Part shown: positions 1 to 8,685 of the stretch, piece after piece
Layout: the number at the start of each line of letters is the position of its first letter
Position numbering within the stretch: position 1 is the first letter of the stretch
Origin: Streptomyces litmocidini
GTDB lineage: Bacteria; Actinomycetota; Actinomycetes; Streptomycetales; Streptomycetaceae
Assembly (NCBI RefSeq): GCF_014649755.1
Contig: NZ_BMTQ01000012.1
Span: forward strand, 62,001 to 126,000
Direction of reading: 5' to 3'
DNA: 64,000 nucleotides
The notes under the pieces: model-generated
What the model saw: only the letters and a program-made list of their open reading frames with translations
The model's database searches: none
Told to the model about the DNA's origin: nothing
Position numbers and translations under genes: made by a program

Positions 1-300
1 CACGAGATCATGCGGTGGCGTGTCCGGCTGTACTGCGACCACATCATCGAGACGGAGGCGCATTACACGTACACCGACCCCATCGATGCTGGAGGGTCCA
101 GCAAGCAATGCCCTGAGTGCGGAGGCGCCTGGCAAACGGTCGTGGCCTTCGAACCCATCGGACTGCGCGGCGAGCCACCGGAACCCACGGTCCCCACACC
201 TCCGCCGCCCCCGAAGAAGCCGACACGAGCCGAACTCGAACGACGCGTTAAGACGCTGGAGAAGGAGAACGAACGCTTGCGCGCGAAGTTCAGTGGCTGA
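1..300 (+). CDS. Small hypothetical protein, zinc-ribbon-like, 5' end outside window
   Basis: The reading frame is open to the left edge, so the N-terminus is probably missing; an ATG at 10 would give 96 residues. The visible part has a CPECGG knuckle (Cys34 and Cys37 counted from that ATG) and an earlier Cys9, compatible with a small metal-binding fold. A proline-rich linker (PTPPPPPKKP) follows, then a charged C-terminus rich in Glu, Arg and Leu that should form a short coiled coil. I do not recognise a function. Similar small proteins are common in Streptomyces accessory regions, often near phage-like or plasmid-like genes, but nothing here proves mobility. Confidence 0.55.
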   Translation, partial: HEIMRWRVRLYCDHIIETEAHYTYTDPIDAGGSSKQCPECGGAWQTVVAFEPIGLRGEPPEPTVPTPPPPPKKPTRAELERRVKTLEKENERLRAKFSG

Positions 301-508
301 AGGTCCCGACCGAAGCCATTGGGCTGATTCGCCAGCAGGTTACGGAGGCCGAGTTGACGGCAACGGTGAAGACGCCGCCCGCGCGGACATAGACATGGTC
401 CACGTCACTCCGCTCGTTCGAGCAAGTTTTTTCGAACCACCCATCGCTGACGAACGGAACTGACAATATGCCGCCGTCGTACGTCAACCTAGAGTCGAAG
501 GCGGACCA

Positions 509-1915
509 TTGGAACGGCAGGTCAATGAGCGGCAACTCTCGGTGCTGCAGTGGGTGCAAGACGGGTGCCCTGCCGGCGTTTGGGAGACCAGCTCCTACAA
601 GAGCACCTGTCAGGCGCTGCAGAACCGGGGCCTGGTCCTGGTCTCCCGGAAGGCCGGCCAGTGGAGCGTCGCCCTGACGAGTGCTGGCCAGCACTACCTG
701 GCGCACGGCACGTACCCTCCCCGCGGGTCACGCCCGCCGAAGACCCAAGCCGCCGCTCCACGACCCCAGACCACCCGAGCGCAGGAAACTCCGACCGCCG
801 GGCGGAAGCCAAGCCCTCCGTCACACCCCCGGGTGACGTTCACGGAGGAGCTACTGCAAGAGCTCGCGGAGGCTGACGGCATAGTCGTCAAGAGCGGCAG
901 CGGTCCGGACTTGGAGAAGTGGCCATCCCGCGTCGCCGCGGCACGAAGGTCCGGAAAAGTCCCGGAGACGAAGGAGCTGTACGGGGGTTGGTGCCGGGGC
1001 GGGTACGAGATCAAGCTCGTCGACATCCCCGCCTGGCGCCTCACAGTCCTCGAGCCCGTGCCCGTTCCCTCCCGGCTCACGCGGCCGCACACCGTGGTTC
1101 GGGCCATGCAGAAGGAACAACAGCCACTCGGCCTGACCAAACCGGTCCAAGGACGCGCCCTCAGGCTTATCCAGGCGCTGATCACCGCCACCGAGAACGC
1201 AGGACATTCCAGTGCGGCAGGGCATACCGGCTCCGCACCCCCGTCCCACCGCCGCCGCAGGGCGTCTCCCCACTTCACCATCACCGCGCAGGGCCAGACC
1301 GTGGAGTTCCTCGTCCTTCAGGAGCAGGACCGGACTGAGCACGTCGCCACCGAGAAGGAACTCGCCGAGGCCAAGAAAAACTCCTGGATCAAGATCCCCC
1401 GCTTCGACTACACCCCGTCCGAACGCCTCCGCTTCGTCCTCAACGGCGGCCAGCCACACCGGGCGAGCGAATGGTCCGACGCCCCTGGCCGCTCACTCGA
1501 AGACCAGCTCGCCGAGATCGCGCAGGAGGTCACCCTCCGCGGCGAAGCCGCCGAACGCAAACGTCTCGACGAGATCGAAGCAGCCCGCCAGAAGCGCATC
1601 CGCTGGGAAGCCGCCATGGAAGAAGCGCGCATCCAGTACGCAGAGGCGTACCGCTTCCGGCACTTCGAGGCGCAGGAAGCGGCATGGCGTCACGCCACCG
1701 AACTCGCGGAGTACGTCAGCGCCGTACGCACCCGGGTCGAGGCCATGCCGCCGGGCCAGACCAGGACCGAAGCCGAAACGTGGATCGCCTGGGCAGCAAC
1801 ACGCGTGGAGCGCCTCGACCCGCTGAACACACCGCCCCGACTGCCCCACATCCCCGAACCACGAGCCGACGATCTCAGGCCCTTCCTCGGGCATTGGAGC
1901 CCGTACGGCCCCTGA
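509..1915 (+). CDS. Hypothetical protein with N-terminal winged-helix-like region and C-terminal coiled coil
   Basis: The protein has 468 residues with a TTG start; GAAGG at 497-501 lies seven bases upstream and no in-frame ATG is available after the stop at 461-463. Residues 1-65 look like a small winged helix for recognising DNA or a partner (helical WVQDG...SYKSTCQALQNRGLV, then a beta wing). A Pro/Arg-rich linker follows. The middle contains basic patches, and residues about 330-400 are a long charged helix (Glu, Arg, Ala) likely to be a coiled coil. I do not recognise the family and assign no function. The gene stands alone between a 208-base spacer and a repeat-bearing spacer. Confidence 0.6.
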   Translation: MERQVNERQLSVLQWVQDGCPAGVWETSSYKSTCQALQNRGLVLVSRKAGQWSVALTSAGQHYLAHGTYPPRGSRPPKTQAAAPRPQTTRAQETPTAGRKPSPPSHPRVTFTEELLQELAEADGIVVKSGSGPDLEKWPSRVAAARRSGKVPETKELYGGWCRGGYEIKLVDIPAWRLTVLEPVPVPSRLTRPHTVVRAMQKEQQPLGLTKPVQGRALRLIQALITATENAGHSSAAGHTGSAPPSHRRRRASPHFTITAQGQTVEFLVLQEQDRTEHVATEKELAEAKKNSWIKIPRFDYTPSERLRFVLNGGQPHRASEWSDAPGRSLEDQLAEIAQEVTLRGEAAERKRLDEIEAARQKRIRWEAAMEEARIQYAEAYRFRHFEAQEAAWRHATELAEYVSAVRTRVEAMPPGQTRTEAETWIAWAATRVERLDPLNTPPRLPHIPEPRADDLRPFLGHWSPYGP

Positions 1916-2103
1916 CGCAACAGGGACCGGACACCTCATCTAGCGTCACGGAACGTCACTACCGAGAAGGGATGGGGCAGGGGCGGCCAACAGCTCAGCA
2001 GCCAGCGCCTCGGCCACCTCAGCGCGCCTCAGAGCAGACAGCGGAGAGCTCCACTCGGCGGTCGTCGATCAGGCATGATGGACCATCAGAAATCGTGCCG
2101 TCC

Positions 2104-2142
2104 GTGCGTCAAACGTGCGTCACGTGCGTCGAATATGCGTCA
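2104..2142 (+). repeat. Four phased direct repeats of (G/A)TGCGTC
   Basis: Within the 283-base gap between 1915 and 2199 there are four near-identical octamers starting at 2104, 2115, 2124 and 2135 (GTGCGTCA, GTGCGTCA, GTGCGTCG, ATGCGTCA). Start-to-start spacing is 11, 9 and 11 bases, about one helical turn each. Two partial copies in the opposite orientation (TAACGC) follow at 2155 and 2164. The rest of the gap shows no convincing gene. Phased repeats of this kind usually bind a protein cooperatively. Confidence 0.5.
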
Positions 2143-2198
2143 AGATATCGCACCTAACGCACGTAACGCCCATAATGCACACTCGGAGAAACGCCAGG

Positions 2199-3527
2199 TC
2201 AGCGGCCCTTTTCGGCGGGCTCAAGGATCGCGACGCACTCTACGTGGTGGGTCATCGGGAACAGGTCGAACGCCCGCAGGGTCCGCACCTTGTAGCCGCG
2301 TTCGGCGAAGTAGGCGAGGTCTCGGGCCAGGGCGGCCGGGTCGCAGGCCACGTAGGCGATGCGGCGGGCGCCCAGGCCGGCCAGGTGGTGGACGGTCTGC
2401 TTGCCGGCGCCCGCGCGGGGCGGGTCCAGGACGATGAGGTCGACCTCGGTGATGCCGGTGCGCGGGAGGACCGACTCGACCTTGCCCTGTTCGATGCGGA
2501 CGCGCGGGAAGCCGGCCAGGTTGTGGCGGGCGTCCTCGACCGCGCGCTTGCCGGACTCGATGCCGAGGACGGCGCCCTGGTCGCCGACGCGGTCGGCGAG
2601 GGCGCCCGCGAAGAGGCCGACGCCGCAGTAGAGGTCGAGGGCCGTCTCGCCCTTGCGGGGGGTGAGGCCCTGCATGACGGCGAGCATCAGGGTCTGCGCG
2701 GCCTTCGGGTGGACCTGCCAGAAGCCGCCGCTGCCGACGCGGTAGGTGCGGTCGTCGGCGCGCTCGCGGACGAAGGCGCGGCCGTGGACGCGGTGGACGC
2801 CGCCGTCCTTCTCGTCGACGCGCATCACGGAGACCGGCTTGTCCAGCTCGACGAGCGGGAGGCGGGCGCCCGGGCGGGGGGTGAGGATGACCTGGCGGTC
2901 GTTGGAGCCGGAAGCCGCGATGGCCTCGACGGAGGCCATGCCCGGCCAGTCGCGCTTCTCGATGCCGAGCTCCGAGACGCCCTCGGCGGCGATCATGCAG
3001 TGGTCGATGATCTCGACCTCGTGGGAGCGGTGCTTGCGCAGGCCCGCGTGGCCCTCGGCGTCGACGGCGTACTGGACGCGGGTGCGCCACTGCGGGACCT
3101 CGCCCGCGGGGAGCTTGTCGCCCTCGGCGGGCATGACGGTGCCGTCCCAGCCGGCCTCCTCCGGGGTGAGCCCGGCCAGGCGCTGGAGCTGTTCCGCGAT
3201 GACCTCGCCCTTCAGGCGGCGCTGGGCGCCGGGCTTGGCGTGCTGCCAGTCGCAGCCGCCGCACTTGCCGGGCCCGGCGAAGGGGCAGGGGGCCTCGACG
3301 CGGTCCTTGGAGGCGTTCAGGATCTCGATCGCGTCGGCGCGCAGGAAGCGGGAGGTCTCCTCGCCCTCGGTGACCCGCACCCGGACGCGCTCGCCGGGCA
3401 GGGCGTGGCGGACGAAGAGGACCCGGCCGGCTTCCGTGCGGGCGATGCAGTGGCCGCCGTGGGCGACCGGGCCGACCTCCACCTCGTACTCGGCCCCGAC
3501 CAGCGACGTAACAGGGGTGTTCTGCAT
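2199..3527 (-). CDS. TRAM-domain class I SAM-dependent RNA 5-methyluridine methyltransferase (TrmA/RlmD family)
   Basis: This 442-residue protein resembles enzymes that methylate C5 of uridine in rRNA or tRNA. Order: TRAM (OB-like RNA-binding) domain at 1-70; a Cys81-x7-Cys89-x2-Cys92 cluster, with Cys177 as the probable fourth [4Fe-4S] ligand; and a Rossmann methyltransferase domain with DLYCGVGLF (298-306) for SAM. The catalytic set is LDPPRAG (367-373), the nucleophile Cys395 in YVACDPAAL, and Glu430 in HHVEC. All key residues are present, so it should be active; rRNA versus tRNA as target cannot be told from sequence. An orthologue sits next to the same permease and TrkA genes in other actinobacteria. 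Confidence 0.9.
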   Translation of the reverse strand: MQNTPVTSLVGAEYEVEVGPVAHGGHCIARTEAGRVLFVRHALPGERVRVRVTEGEETSRFLRADAIEILNASKDRVEAPCPFAGPGKCGGCDWQHAKPGAQRRLKGEVIAEQLQRLAGLTPEEAGWDGTVMPAEGDKLPAGEVPQWRTRVQYAVDAEGHAGLRKHRSHEVEIIDHCMIAAEGVSELGIEKRDWPGMASVEAIAASGSNDRQVILTPRPGARLPLVELDKPVSVMRVDEKDGGVHRVHGRAFVRERADDRTYRVGSGGFWQVHPKAAQTLMLAVMQGLTPRKGETALDLYCGVGLFAGALADRVGDQGAVLGIESGKRAVEDARHNLAGFPRVRIEQGKVESVLPRTGITEVDLIVLDPPRAGAGKQTVHHLAGLGARRIAYVACDPAALARDLAYFAERGYKVRTLRAFDLFPMTHHVECVAILEPAEKGR

Positions 3528-3554
3528 GACCGGGGACTCCAGGGGGAAGAAGAA

Positions 3555-3595
3555 GGTGGGCTGCCGCTCGGACCACGGTCCGACGGCAGCCCACC
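3555..3595 (-). terminator. Hairpin terminator of the APC permease transcript
   Basis: A 12-bp outer stem (3555-3566 with 3584-3595) continues, after a one-base bulge, into a 6-bp inner stem (3568-3573 with 3578-3583) and a 4-base loop. It starts 18 bases past the permease stop and precedes the methyltransferase gene, so it should separate the two transcripts. Confidence 0.7.
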
Positions 3596-3612
3596 AGTCT
3601 AGTTGCTGTTTT

Positions 3613-5664
3613 TCAGTTGTTCTTTGCGGTGGGTTCCTTCTGGCGCTTCTCCACCGGGCCGCGGCGGACGGAGCCCGGCGCGTTCCACTCCTGGCGCTTC
3701 CTGGCCCGGTTCTTCGCGGCCTCGGAGGACTGGAGCTGGTACGGGACGGACGTGACCATCACGCCGGGGGTGAAGAGCAGCCGGCCCTTGAGGCGGAGTG
3801 CGGACTGGTTGTGGAGCAGGTGCTCGTACCAGTGGCCGACGACGTACTCGGGGATGTAGACGGAGACGGCGTCGCGCGGGCTCTCGCGACGGATGCTCTT
3901 CACGTACTCGATGACCGGCCGGGTGATCTCGCGGTACGGCGAGTCGAGGATCTTGAGCGGGACGTTGATGCCGCGCCGCTCCCACTCCTCCTTGAGCGCC
4001 TTGGTCTCGACGGGGTCGACGTTCACGGTGAGCGCCTCGAGCTCGCTGGCGTGCAGCAGCTTGGCGTAGGCCAGGGCGCGCAGGGTCGGCTTGTGGAGCT
4101 TGGAGACGAGGACGACCGAGCGGACGCGGGAGGGGCGCACGTACTCGTCGGGGCGCTCCTCGGCGGCGGCGATCTCGTCGGCGACGGAGTCGTAGTGCTT
4201 GCGGATCGCGGTCATCGTCCCGTAGAAGATCACCATGCCGAGCAGGGCGACCCAGGCGCCGTGGGTGAACTTGGTGGCGAGGACGACGACGAGGACGAGG
4301 CCGGTGAAGAAGGCGCCGAAGGTGTTGATCGCGCGGGAGCGGATCATGTGGCGGCGCTTGGCCGGGTCCTTCTCGGTCCTCAGGTGGCGGTTCCAGTGCC
4401 GGACCATGCCGATCTGGCTGAGGGTGAAGGAGACGAAGACGCCGACGATGTAGAGCTGGATCAGCCGGGTCGAGTCGGCTCCGTAGATCCAGACCAGGAG
4501 GGCGGCGGCGCCGGCGAGGAGCACGATGCCGTTGGAGAAGGCGAGGCGGTCGCCGCGGGTGTGCAGCTGGCGCGGCAGGTACCGGTCCTGGGCGAGGATC
4601 GAACCGAGGAGCGGGAAGCCGTTGTACGCGGTGTTGGCGGCCAGGAAGAGGACGAGGGCGGTGGCGGCGGCGAGGACGATGAAGAAGAACGTTCCGTCGC
4701 CGAAGACGGCGGCCGCGACCTGGGAGATGACCGGGTCCTGGACGTAGCCCGCGCCGAGCGGCTGCCCGTTGTGCAGCAGGTCCTCGGCGGGGTTCTCGGC
4801 CATCCGGACGTCGGTGGCCATGGCCAGGAAGATGATGCCGCAGAACATGGTGACGGCCAGGCCGCCCATGAGGGCGAGCGTGGTGGCGGCGTTCTTCGAC
4901 TTCGGCTTGCGGAAGGCGGGGACGCCGTTGGAGATGGCCTCGACGCCGGTGAGGGCGGCACAACCGGAGGAGAACGCCCGCAGCAGCAGGAAGACCAGCG
5001 CGAAGCCGGCCAGGCCCTGGTGCTCGGCCTTGATCTCGAAGCCGGCGGTGGGGGCCCTCATGGTCTCGTCGAGGACGATCCCCCGGTACGCACCCCAGAT
5101 GATCATGATGAAGACGCCGGCGACGAAGACGTACGTCGGGATGGCGAAGAGGCTGCCCGACTCCTTCACGCCCCGGAGGTTCATGAGGGTGAGGAGGACG
5201 ATGACCGCGATCGCCGAGGGCACCTTGTGCTCGACGATGAAGGGCACCGCGGAGCCGAGGTTCTCGATGCCCGAGGCGATCGACACGGCGACGGTCAGGA
5301 CGTAGTCGACGAGCAGGGCGCTCGCGACGGTGAGTCCGGCCTTCGGCCCGAGGTTGGTGGTGGCGACCTCGTAGTCGCCGCCGCCGCTCGGGTACGCGTG
5401 CACGTTCTGCCGGTACGAGGCGACCACCGTGAACATCAGGACGACGACCGCGAGCGCGATCCACGGGCTGAAGTGGTAGGCCGACAGTCCGGCGACGGAG
5501 AGGACGAGCAGCACCTCGCCGGGCGCGTACGCCACCGAGGACAGCGGGTCGGAGGCGAAGACGGGGAGGGCGATCCGCTTCGGGAGAAGGGTCTCTCCCA
5601 GCTTGTCGCTGCGCAGGGCCCGCCCGATCAGGATCCGTTTGGGCACGTCGGTCAGTTTGGACAC
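3613..5664 (-). CDS. APC-superfamily permease (amino acid or potassium-linked)
   Basis: This 683-residue membrane protein belongs to the amino acid-polyamine-organocation superfamily. I chose the GTG at 5664 (VSKLTDVPK); the longer open frame upstream runs through the divergent promoter and overlaps trkA. The segment LPVFASDPLSSVAYAPGE is the typical first helix with substrate- and ion-binding turns. About a dozen hydrophobic helices follow up to residue about 480, then a soluble C-terminal domain of about 180 residues. Members of this subgroup are often annotated as amino-acid permeases but lie beside TrkA genes, which suggests a link to potassium or to ion-coupled uptake. Substrate unknown. 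Confidence 0.85.
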   Translation of the reverse strand: MSKLTDVPKRILIGRALRSDKLGETLLPKRIALPVFASDPLSSVAYAPGEVLLVLSVAGLSAYHFSPWIALAVVVLMFTVVASYRQNVHAYPSGGGDYEVATTNLGPKAGLTVASALLVDYVLTVAVSIASGIENLGSAVPFIVEHKVPSAIAVIVLLTLMNLRGVKESGSLFAIPTYVFVAGVFIMIIWGAYRGIVLDETMRAPTAGFEIKAEHQGLAGFALVFLLLRAFSSGCAALTGVEAISNGVPAFRKPKSKNAATTLALMGGLAVTMFCGIIFLAMATDVRMAENPAEDLLHNGQPLGAGYVQDPVISQVAAAVFGDGTFFFIVLAAATALVLFLAANTAYNGFPLLGSILAQDRYLPRQLHTRGDRLAFSNGIVLLAGAAALLVWIYGADSTRLIQLYIVGVFVSFTLSQIGMVRHWNRHLRTEKDPAKRRHMIRSRAINTFGAFFTGLVLVVVLATKFTHGAWVALLGMVIFYGTMTAIRKHYDSVADEIAAAEERPDEYVRPSRVRSVVLVSKLHKPTLRALAYAKLLHASELEALTVNVDPVETKALKEEWERRGINVPLKILDSPYREITRPVIEYVKSIRRESPRDAVSVYIPEYVVGHWYEHLLHNQSALRLKGRLLFTPGVMVTSVPYQLQSSEAAKNRARKRQEWNAPGSVRRGPVEKRQKEPTAKNN

Positions 5665-5898
5665 GGAGAGGATCGTAAGCGTTCGAAAAGAGCCACGCGC
5701 ACCGGCACCCCCGATCGGCACCGAATCTCCCTGAGTACCACCTCGGATGCGGTCCCCGCCAGCGTTGCCGCATAAGCTCGGACCGGGCGACCCGTCGGGG
5801 CGTTGCCCGCCACGGCCCGGGCCGATCGGGCGAGGAAAGTTGTGAGCAGGGTGTATTCGCAGGTCAGCAGGGCGATCAGGAGTGCGGGGTAAGGGGAC
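5665..5898. promoter_or_regulatory. Divergent promoter region, permease / trkA pair
   Basis: This 234-base gap between two divergently transcribed potassium-related genes must hold both promoters. I see no clear -10/-35 pair and no riboswitch-like structure. Confidence 0.4.
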
Positions 5899-6567
5899 GT
5901 GCACATCGTCATCATGGGCTGCGGGCGAGTGGGAGCCGCTCTCGCGCAGACCCTGGAGCAGCAGGGGCACACCGTCGCGGTCGTGGACCAGGACCCGACG
6001 GCTTTCCGCCGTCTGGGCTCGGGCTTCGGCGGTCGGCGGGTCACGGGCGTGGGCTTCGACCAGGACACGCTGCGCGAGGCCGGGATCGAGGAGGCCGGTG
6101 CCTTCGCCGCGGTGAGCAGCGGCGACAACTCCAACATCATCGCGGCGCGGGTCGCGCGCGAGATGTTCGGCATCGAGAACGTGGCGGCGCGGATCTACGA
6201 CCCGCGGCGCGCCGAGGTCTACCAGCGCCTCGGGATCCCGACGGTCGCGACGGTCCGCTGGACCGCCGACCAGATGCTCCGCCGGCTGCTGCCCTCGGGC
6301 GCGGAGCCGCTGTGGCGCGACCCGAGCGGGGCCGTGCAGCTCGCCGAGGTGCACACCTCCCCGGCGTGGATCGGCCACAAGGTGAGCCGGCTCCAGGAGG
6401 AGACCGGCGTCCGCGTCGCCTTCCTCACCCGGCTGGGCGAAGCGATTCTGCCGACCTCGCAGACGGTGCTCCAGGAAGGTGACCTGGTGCACGTGATGAT
6501 GCGTACGGACGAGATCGCGAAGGTCGAGGCGGCCTTCGCCGAGGGTCCCGAGGAGGGCGGTCACTGA
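5899..6567 (+). CDS. trkA: TrkA-family potassium uptake regulatory subunit, first of pair
   Basis: This 222-residue cytoplasmic subunit gates potassium transport by binding nucleotides. The N-terminal RCK_N Rossmann fold shows the loop GCGRVG (7-12) and the acidic residue Asp30 that usually contacts the NAD(H) ribose. The C-terminal RCK_C (TrkA_C) domain covers about 140-215. It starts at GTG 5899 behind AAGGGG, a rather close Shine-Dalgarno sequence. It overlaps the next gene in a TGATG junction, so the two are coupled and probably form a heteromer (CeoB/CeoC in mycobacteria). No Trk/Ktr membrane subunit is in the window; the divergent APC permease may be the partner. Confidence 0.88.
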   Translation: MHIVIMGCGRVGAALAQTLEQQGHTVAVVDQDPTAFRRLGSGFGGRRVTGVGFDQDTLREAGIEEAGAFAAVSSGDNSNIIAARVAREMFGIENVAARIYDPRRAEVYQRLGIPTVATVRWTADQMLRRLLPSGAEPLWRDPSGAVQLAEVHTSPAWIGHKVSRLQEETGVRVAFLTRLGEAILPTSQTVLQEGDLVHVMMRTDEIAKVEAAFAEGPEEGGH

Positions 6568-7247
6568 TGCGTGTCGCTATTGCGGGCGCGGGTGCGGTGG
6601 GCCGTTCCATCGCGGGCGAGCTCCTGGAGAACGGACACGAGGTCCTGCTGGTCGACAAGGCGCCGACCGCCATCTCGGTGGAACGGGTGCCGCAGGCGGA
6701 GTGGCTGCTCGCCGACGCCTGCGAGATCACCTCGCTGGACGAGGCGGCGCTGCAGCGCTGCAACGTGGTGATCGCGGCGACCGGTGACGACAAGGTGAAC
6801 CTGGTCGTCTCGCTGCTCGCCAAGACCGAGTACGGCGTGCCGCGCGTGGTCGCCCGGGTGAACAACCCGAAGAACGAGTGGCTGTTCAACGAGGCCTGGG
6901 GCGTGGACGTGGCCGTCTCGACGCCGCGACTGATGTCGGCCCTGGTCGAGGAGGCGGTGAGCGTCGGCGACCTGGTCCGGCTGCTCCGCTTCAGCCACGG
7001 CGACGCGAACCTGGTCGAGCTGACGCTGCCGCCGGAGTCGGCGGTGGCCGGTACGCAGGTGGGCGAGGTCGCCTGGCCGCAGGACACCTCGCTGGTGACG
7101 ATCATCCGCGGTTCGCGGGTGCTGACGCCGAGCCCCGAGGAGACCCTGGAGGCCGGCGACGAGCTGCTGTTCGTGGCCGCCCAGGCCCGCGAGGAGCAGC
7201 TGGAGGACCTCCTCCAGGTCCGCCGCGAGGCCGGGTCGGAGTCCTGA
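6567..7247 (+). CDS. trkA: TrkA-family potassium uptake regulatory subunit, second of pair
   Basis: This 226-residue paralogue of the preceding protein has the same two-domain plan: a Rossmann RCK_N domain with GAGAVG (7-12) and Asp30 closing the second strand, then an RCK_C domain from about residue 140. The ATG overlaps the upstream stop codon, so translation is coupled. Two different subunits encoded together point to an alternating ring that controls a potassium channel or symporter. A strong hairpin follows 18 bases after the stop. Confidence 0.88.
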   Translation: MRVAIAGAGAVGRSIAGELLENGHEVLLVDKAPTAISVERVPQAEWLLADACEITSLDEAALQRCNVVIAATGDDKVNLVVSLLAKTEYGVPRVVARVNNPKNEWLFNEAWGVDVAVSTPRLMSALVEEAVSVGDLVRLLRFSHGDANLVELTLPPESAVAGTQVGEVAWPQDTSLVTIIRGSRVLTPSPEETLEAGDELLFVAAQAREEQLEDLLQVRREAGSES

Positions 7248-7265
7248 TCCGGAGGACGCGTACGG

Positions 7266-7300
7266 AAGGGCCCGGACCTGACGAGCAGGTCCGGGCCCTT
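7266..7300 (+). terminator. Strong hairpin terminator after trkA pair
   Basis: Perfect 15-bp stem (7266-7280 with 7286-7300) and 5-base loop, lying between the convergent trkA and DUF3159 genes; likely to act in both directions. Confidence 0.8.
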
Positions 7301-7460
7301 GCGCGTACCGGGTCCCGGGCTTCCTGGCGCCTTCGGGTCTCCGAGCGCCTTCGGGCTTCCCGGCGTCCCCGGGTCTCCGAGCGTCTCCAGGCCTCCGAGC
7401 GTCCCCGGGTCTCCCAGTGCCTCAGGTCTTCGGGCCTCTCGGGCCTCTCGGGCCTGCGAG
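7301..7460. repeat. Degenerate minisatellite-like tract (CTCCGAGCG / CGGGCCTCT units)
   Basis: Between the terminator and the DUF3159 stop lies about 160 bases of imperfect short tandem repeats, with variants of TCTCCGAGCGTC and, at 7430-7455, about three units close to GGGCCTCTC. On the minus strand an alternative frame would read as Gly-x-Pro-like repeats, but it has no start or ribosome site of its own. It looks like non-coding repeat expansion in a convergent spacer. Confidence 0.5.
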
Positions 7461-7464
7461 CTGC

Positions 7465-8214
7465 TCAGACCTCCGGCCGGTGCTGTGCGGCGGCGGCCGC
7501 CTTGCGCTCCTTCTCGGCGCGCTCCTCGGCCTCCATCTCGGCGAAGACGTCGATCGGCGCCGGGGCCTTCGCGAGGAACACCCAGGTGAGGTAGACCGCG
7601 AGCAGGAACGGCGGGATCTTGAGGGCGACGAGCACCCAGCCGAACTTGGTGGTGTCGGCCCACCAGTACATCGGGAAGAGGATCGCGCACTTGCCGAGCA
7701 GGATCAGGCCCCAGGCCCAGCTGGCCTTGGTGTAGGCCTTCTTGCGGCCGGGGTTGCGGGTGCGCCAGGAGAGGTTCTCCTTGAAGACCGGGCCGAGGAT
7801 CAGGCCGATCAGGGGCACTCCGGCGAGCGCGGTGATGATGTACGCCAGGGCGAGGCCCAGGGTGTACAGCATGCCCGGCAGGTAGAAGTCCTTGGCGTTG
7901 CCCGTCATCATCGCGAAGACGACGCCGAAGGCGACGCCGAAGACGCCGCTGAAGGCGTGCTTGACGGTGTCCCTGCGGATCAGCCGGACGGCGACCAGGA
8001 CCAGCGAGACCGCGAGCGCGGCGATCGCGGAGACGTGCAGGTTCTTGTTGATCGTGAAGATCGTGACGAACAGCAGCCCGGGCATGACCGTCTCGATCAT
8101 GCCCCGCACTCCGCCGAAGGCCTCGAAGAGCGCGGCCTCGGTCACGGCCTTGTCCGCCTGGGCGTCCTGGTCCGGGGTCGACCGGTCCGCGGTCGGCTTG
8201 TCGAGGGACGTCAC
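7465..8214 (-). CDS. DUF3159 family membrane protein
   Basis: This 249-residue integral membrane protein has the GTG start at 8214 supported by AGGAG seven bases upstream. After a polar N-terminus (about 60 residues) it has about five or six hydrophobic helices, for example MPGLLFVTIFTINKNL and LAVSLVLVAVRLI, and ends in a charged tail rich in Glu, Lys and Ala. The domain is conserved across actinobacteria, but its biochemical role is unknown to me. It starts three bases after the OB-fold gene stop, so the two are cotranscribed. Confidence 0.8.
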   Translation of the reverse strand: MTSLDKPTADRSTPDQDAQADKAVTEAALFEAFGGVRGMIETVMPGLLFVTIFTINKNLHVSAIAALAVSLVLVAVRLIRRDTVKHAFSGVFGVAFGVVFAMMTGNAKDFYLPGMLYTLGLALAYIITALAGVPLIGLILGPVFKENLSWRTRNPGRKKAYTKASWAWGLILLGKCAILFPMYWWADTTKFGWVLVALKIPPFLLAVYLTWVFLAKAPAPIDVFAEMEAEERAEKERKAAAAAQHRPEV

Positions 8215-8217
8215 CGG

Positions 8218-8616
8218 CTACTCCTGTCCGAGCGGTCGGAGCTCGTATTTGGGGTTGAAGAGGACCCGCCGGCCGTGGCTCATGGAGATGCGGCCGGAGG
8301 CGATCAGCTTGCGTCCCGGTTCGATGCCCACGATGGAGCGCCGGCCGAGCCACACGACGTCGAGCGGTGCCGTGCCGTCGAAGAGCTCGGCCTCCAGCGC
8401 GGGCACACCGGCCCGGGGACGCAGCGTGACCGTGCGCAAGGTACCAGTCACCTTGACTATCTGTCGGTCGGAGCAGTCGGAGATACGCGTGCACCCCGAG
8501 GCCTCGGCGTCCTCCTGGAGCTCCTCCGACTCCAGGTCCTCCGGGGAGGAGGAGAGCCGGTCGAGCATCCGGCGGAACCTTCCGGCCGGCTTCTCTGTAC
8601 GTGGTGCAGCACTCAT
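8218..8616 (-). CDS. OB-fold nucleic-acid-binding-like protein
   Basis: This 132-residue protein has a predicted OB-fold beta barrel over about residues 48-128 (VKVTGTLRTVTLRPR... ELFDGTAPLDVVWLGRR... SHGRRVLFNPKYEL). This layout resembles the RecG-wedge and tRNA anticodon OB folds that bind nucleic acid. The first 45 residues are acidic and flexible. No strong Shine-Dalgarno sequence precedes the ATG, so the start is moderately certain. It is the promoter-proximal gene of a pair with DUF3159, an arrangement shared across actinobacteria. Function unproven. Confidence 0.8.
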   Translation of the reverse strand: MSAAPRTEKPAGRFRRMLDRLSSSPEDLESEELQEDAEASGCTRISDCSDRQIVKVTGTLRTVTLRPRAGVPALEAELFDGTAPLDVVWLGRRSIVGIEPGRKLIASGRISMSHGRRVLFNPKYELRPLGQE

Positions 8617-8685
8617 ACAGAAAGCGTACCGGCCGCCGCCGTCACCGGGAGGGGCCCCGGACCACCGGCCCGCACGGCCCCCGTT

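Noticed and set aside
3613..6564. 983-residue permease starting inside trkA
   Set aside because: The extension is antisense to trkA and lacks permease features; GTG 5664 gives the normal start.
6425..8494. Minus-strand collagen-like Gly-x-Pro protein across 7300-7460
   Set aside because: Out of frame with DUF3159, no ribosome site, and produced by a repeat tract in a spacer.
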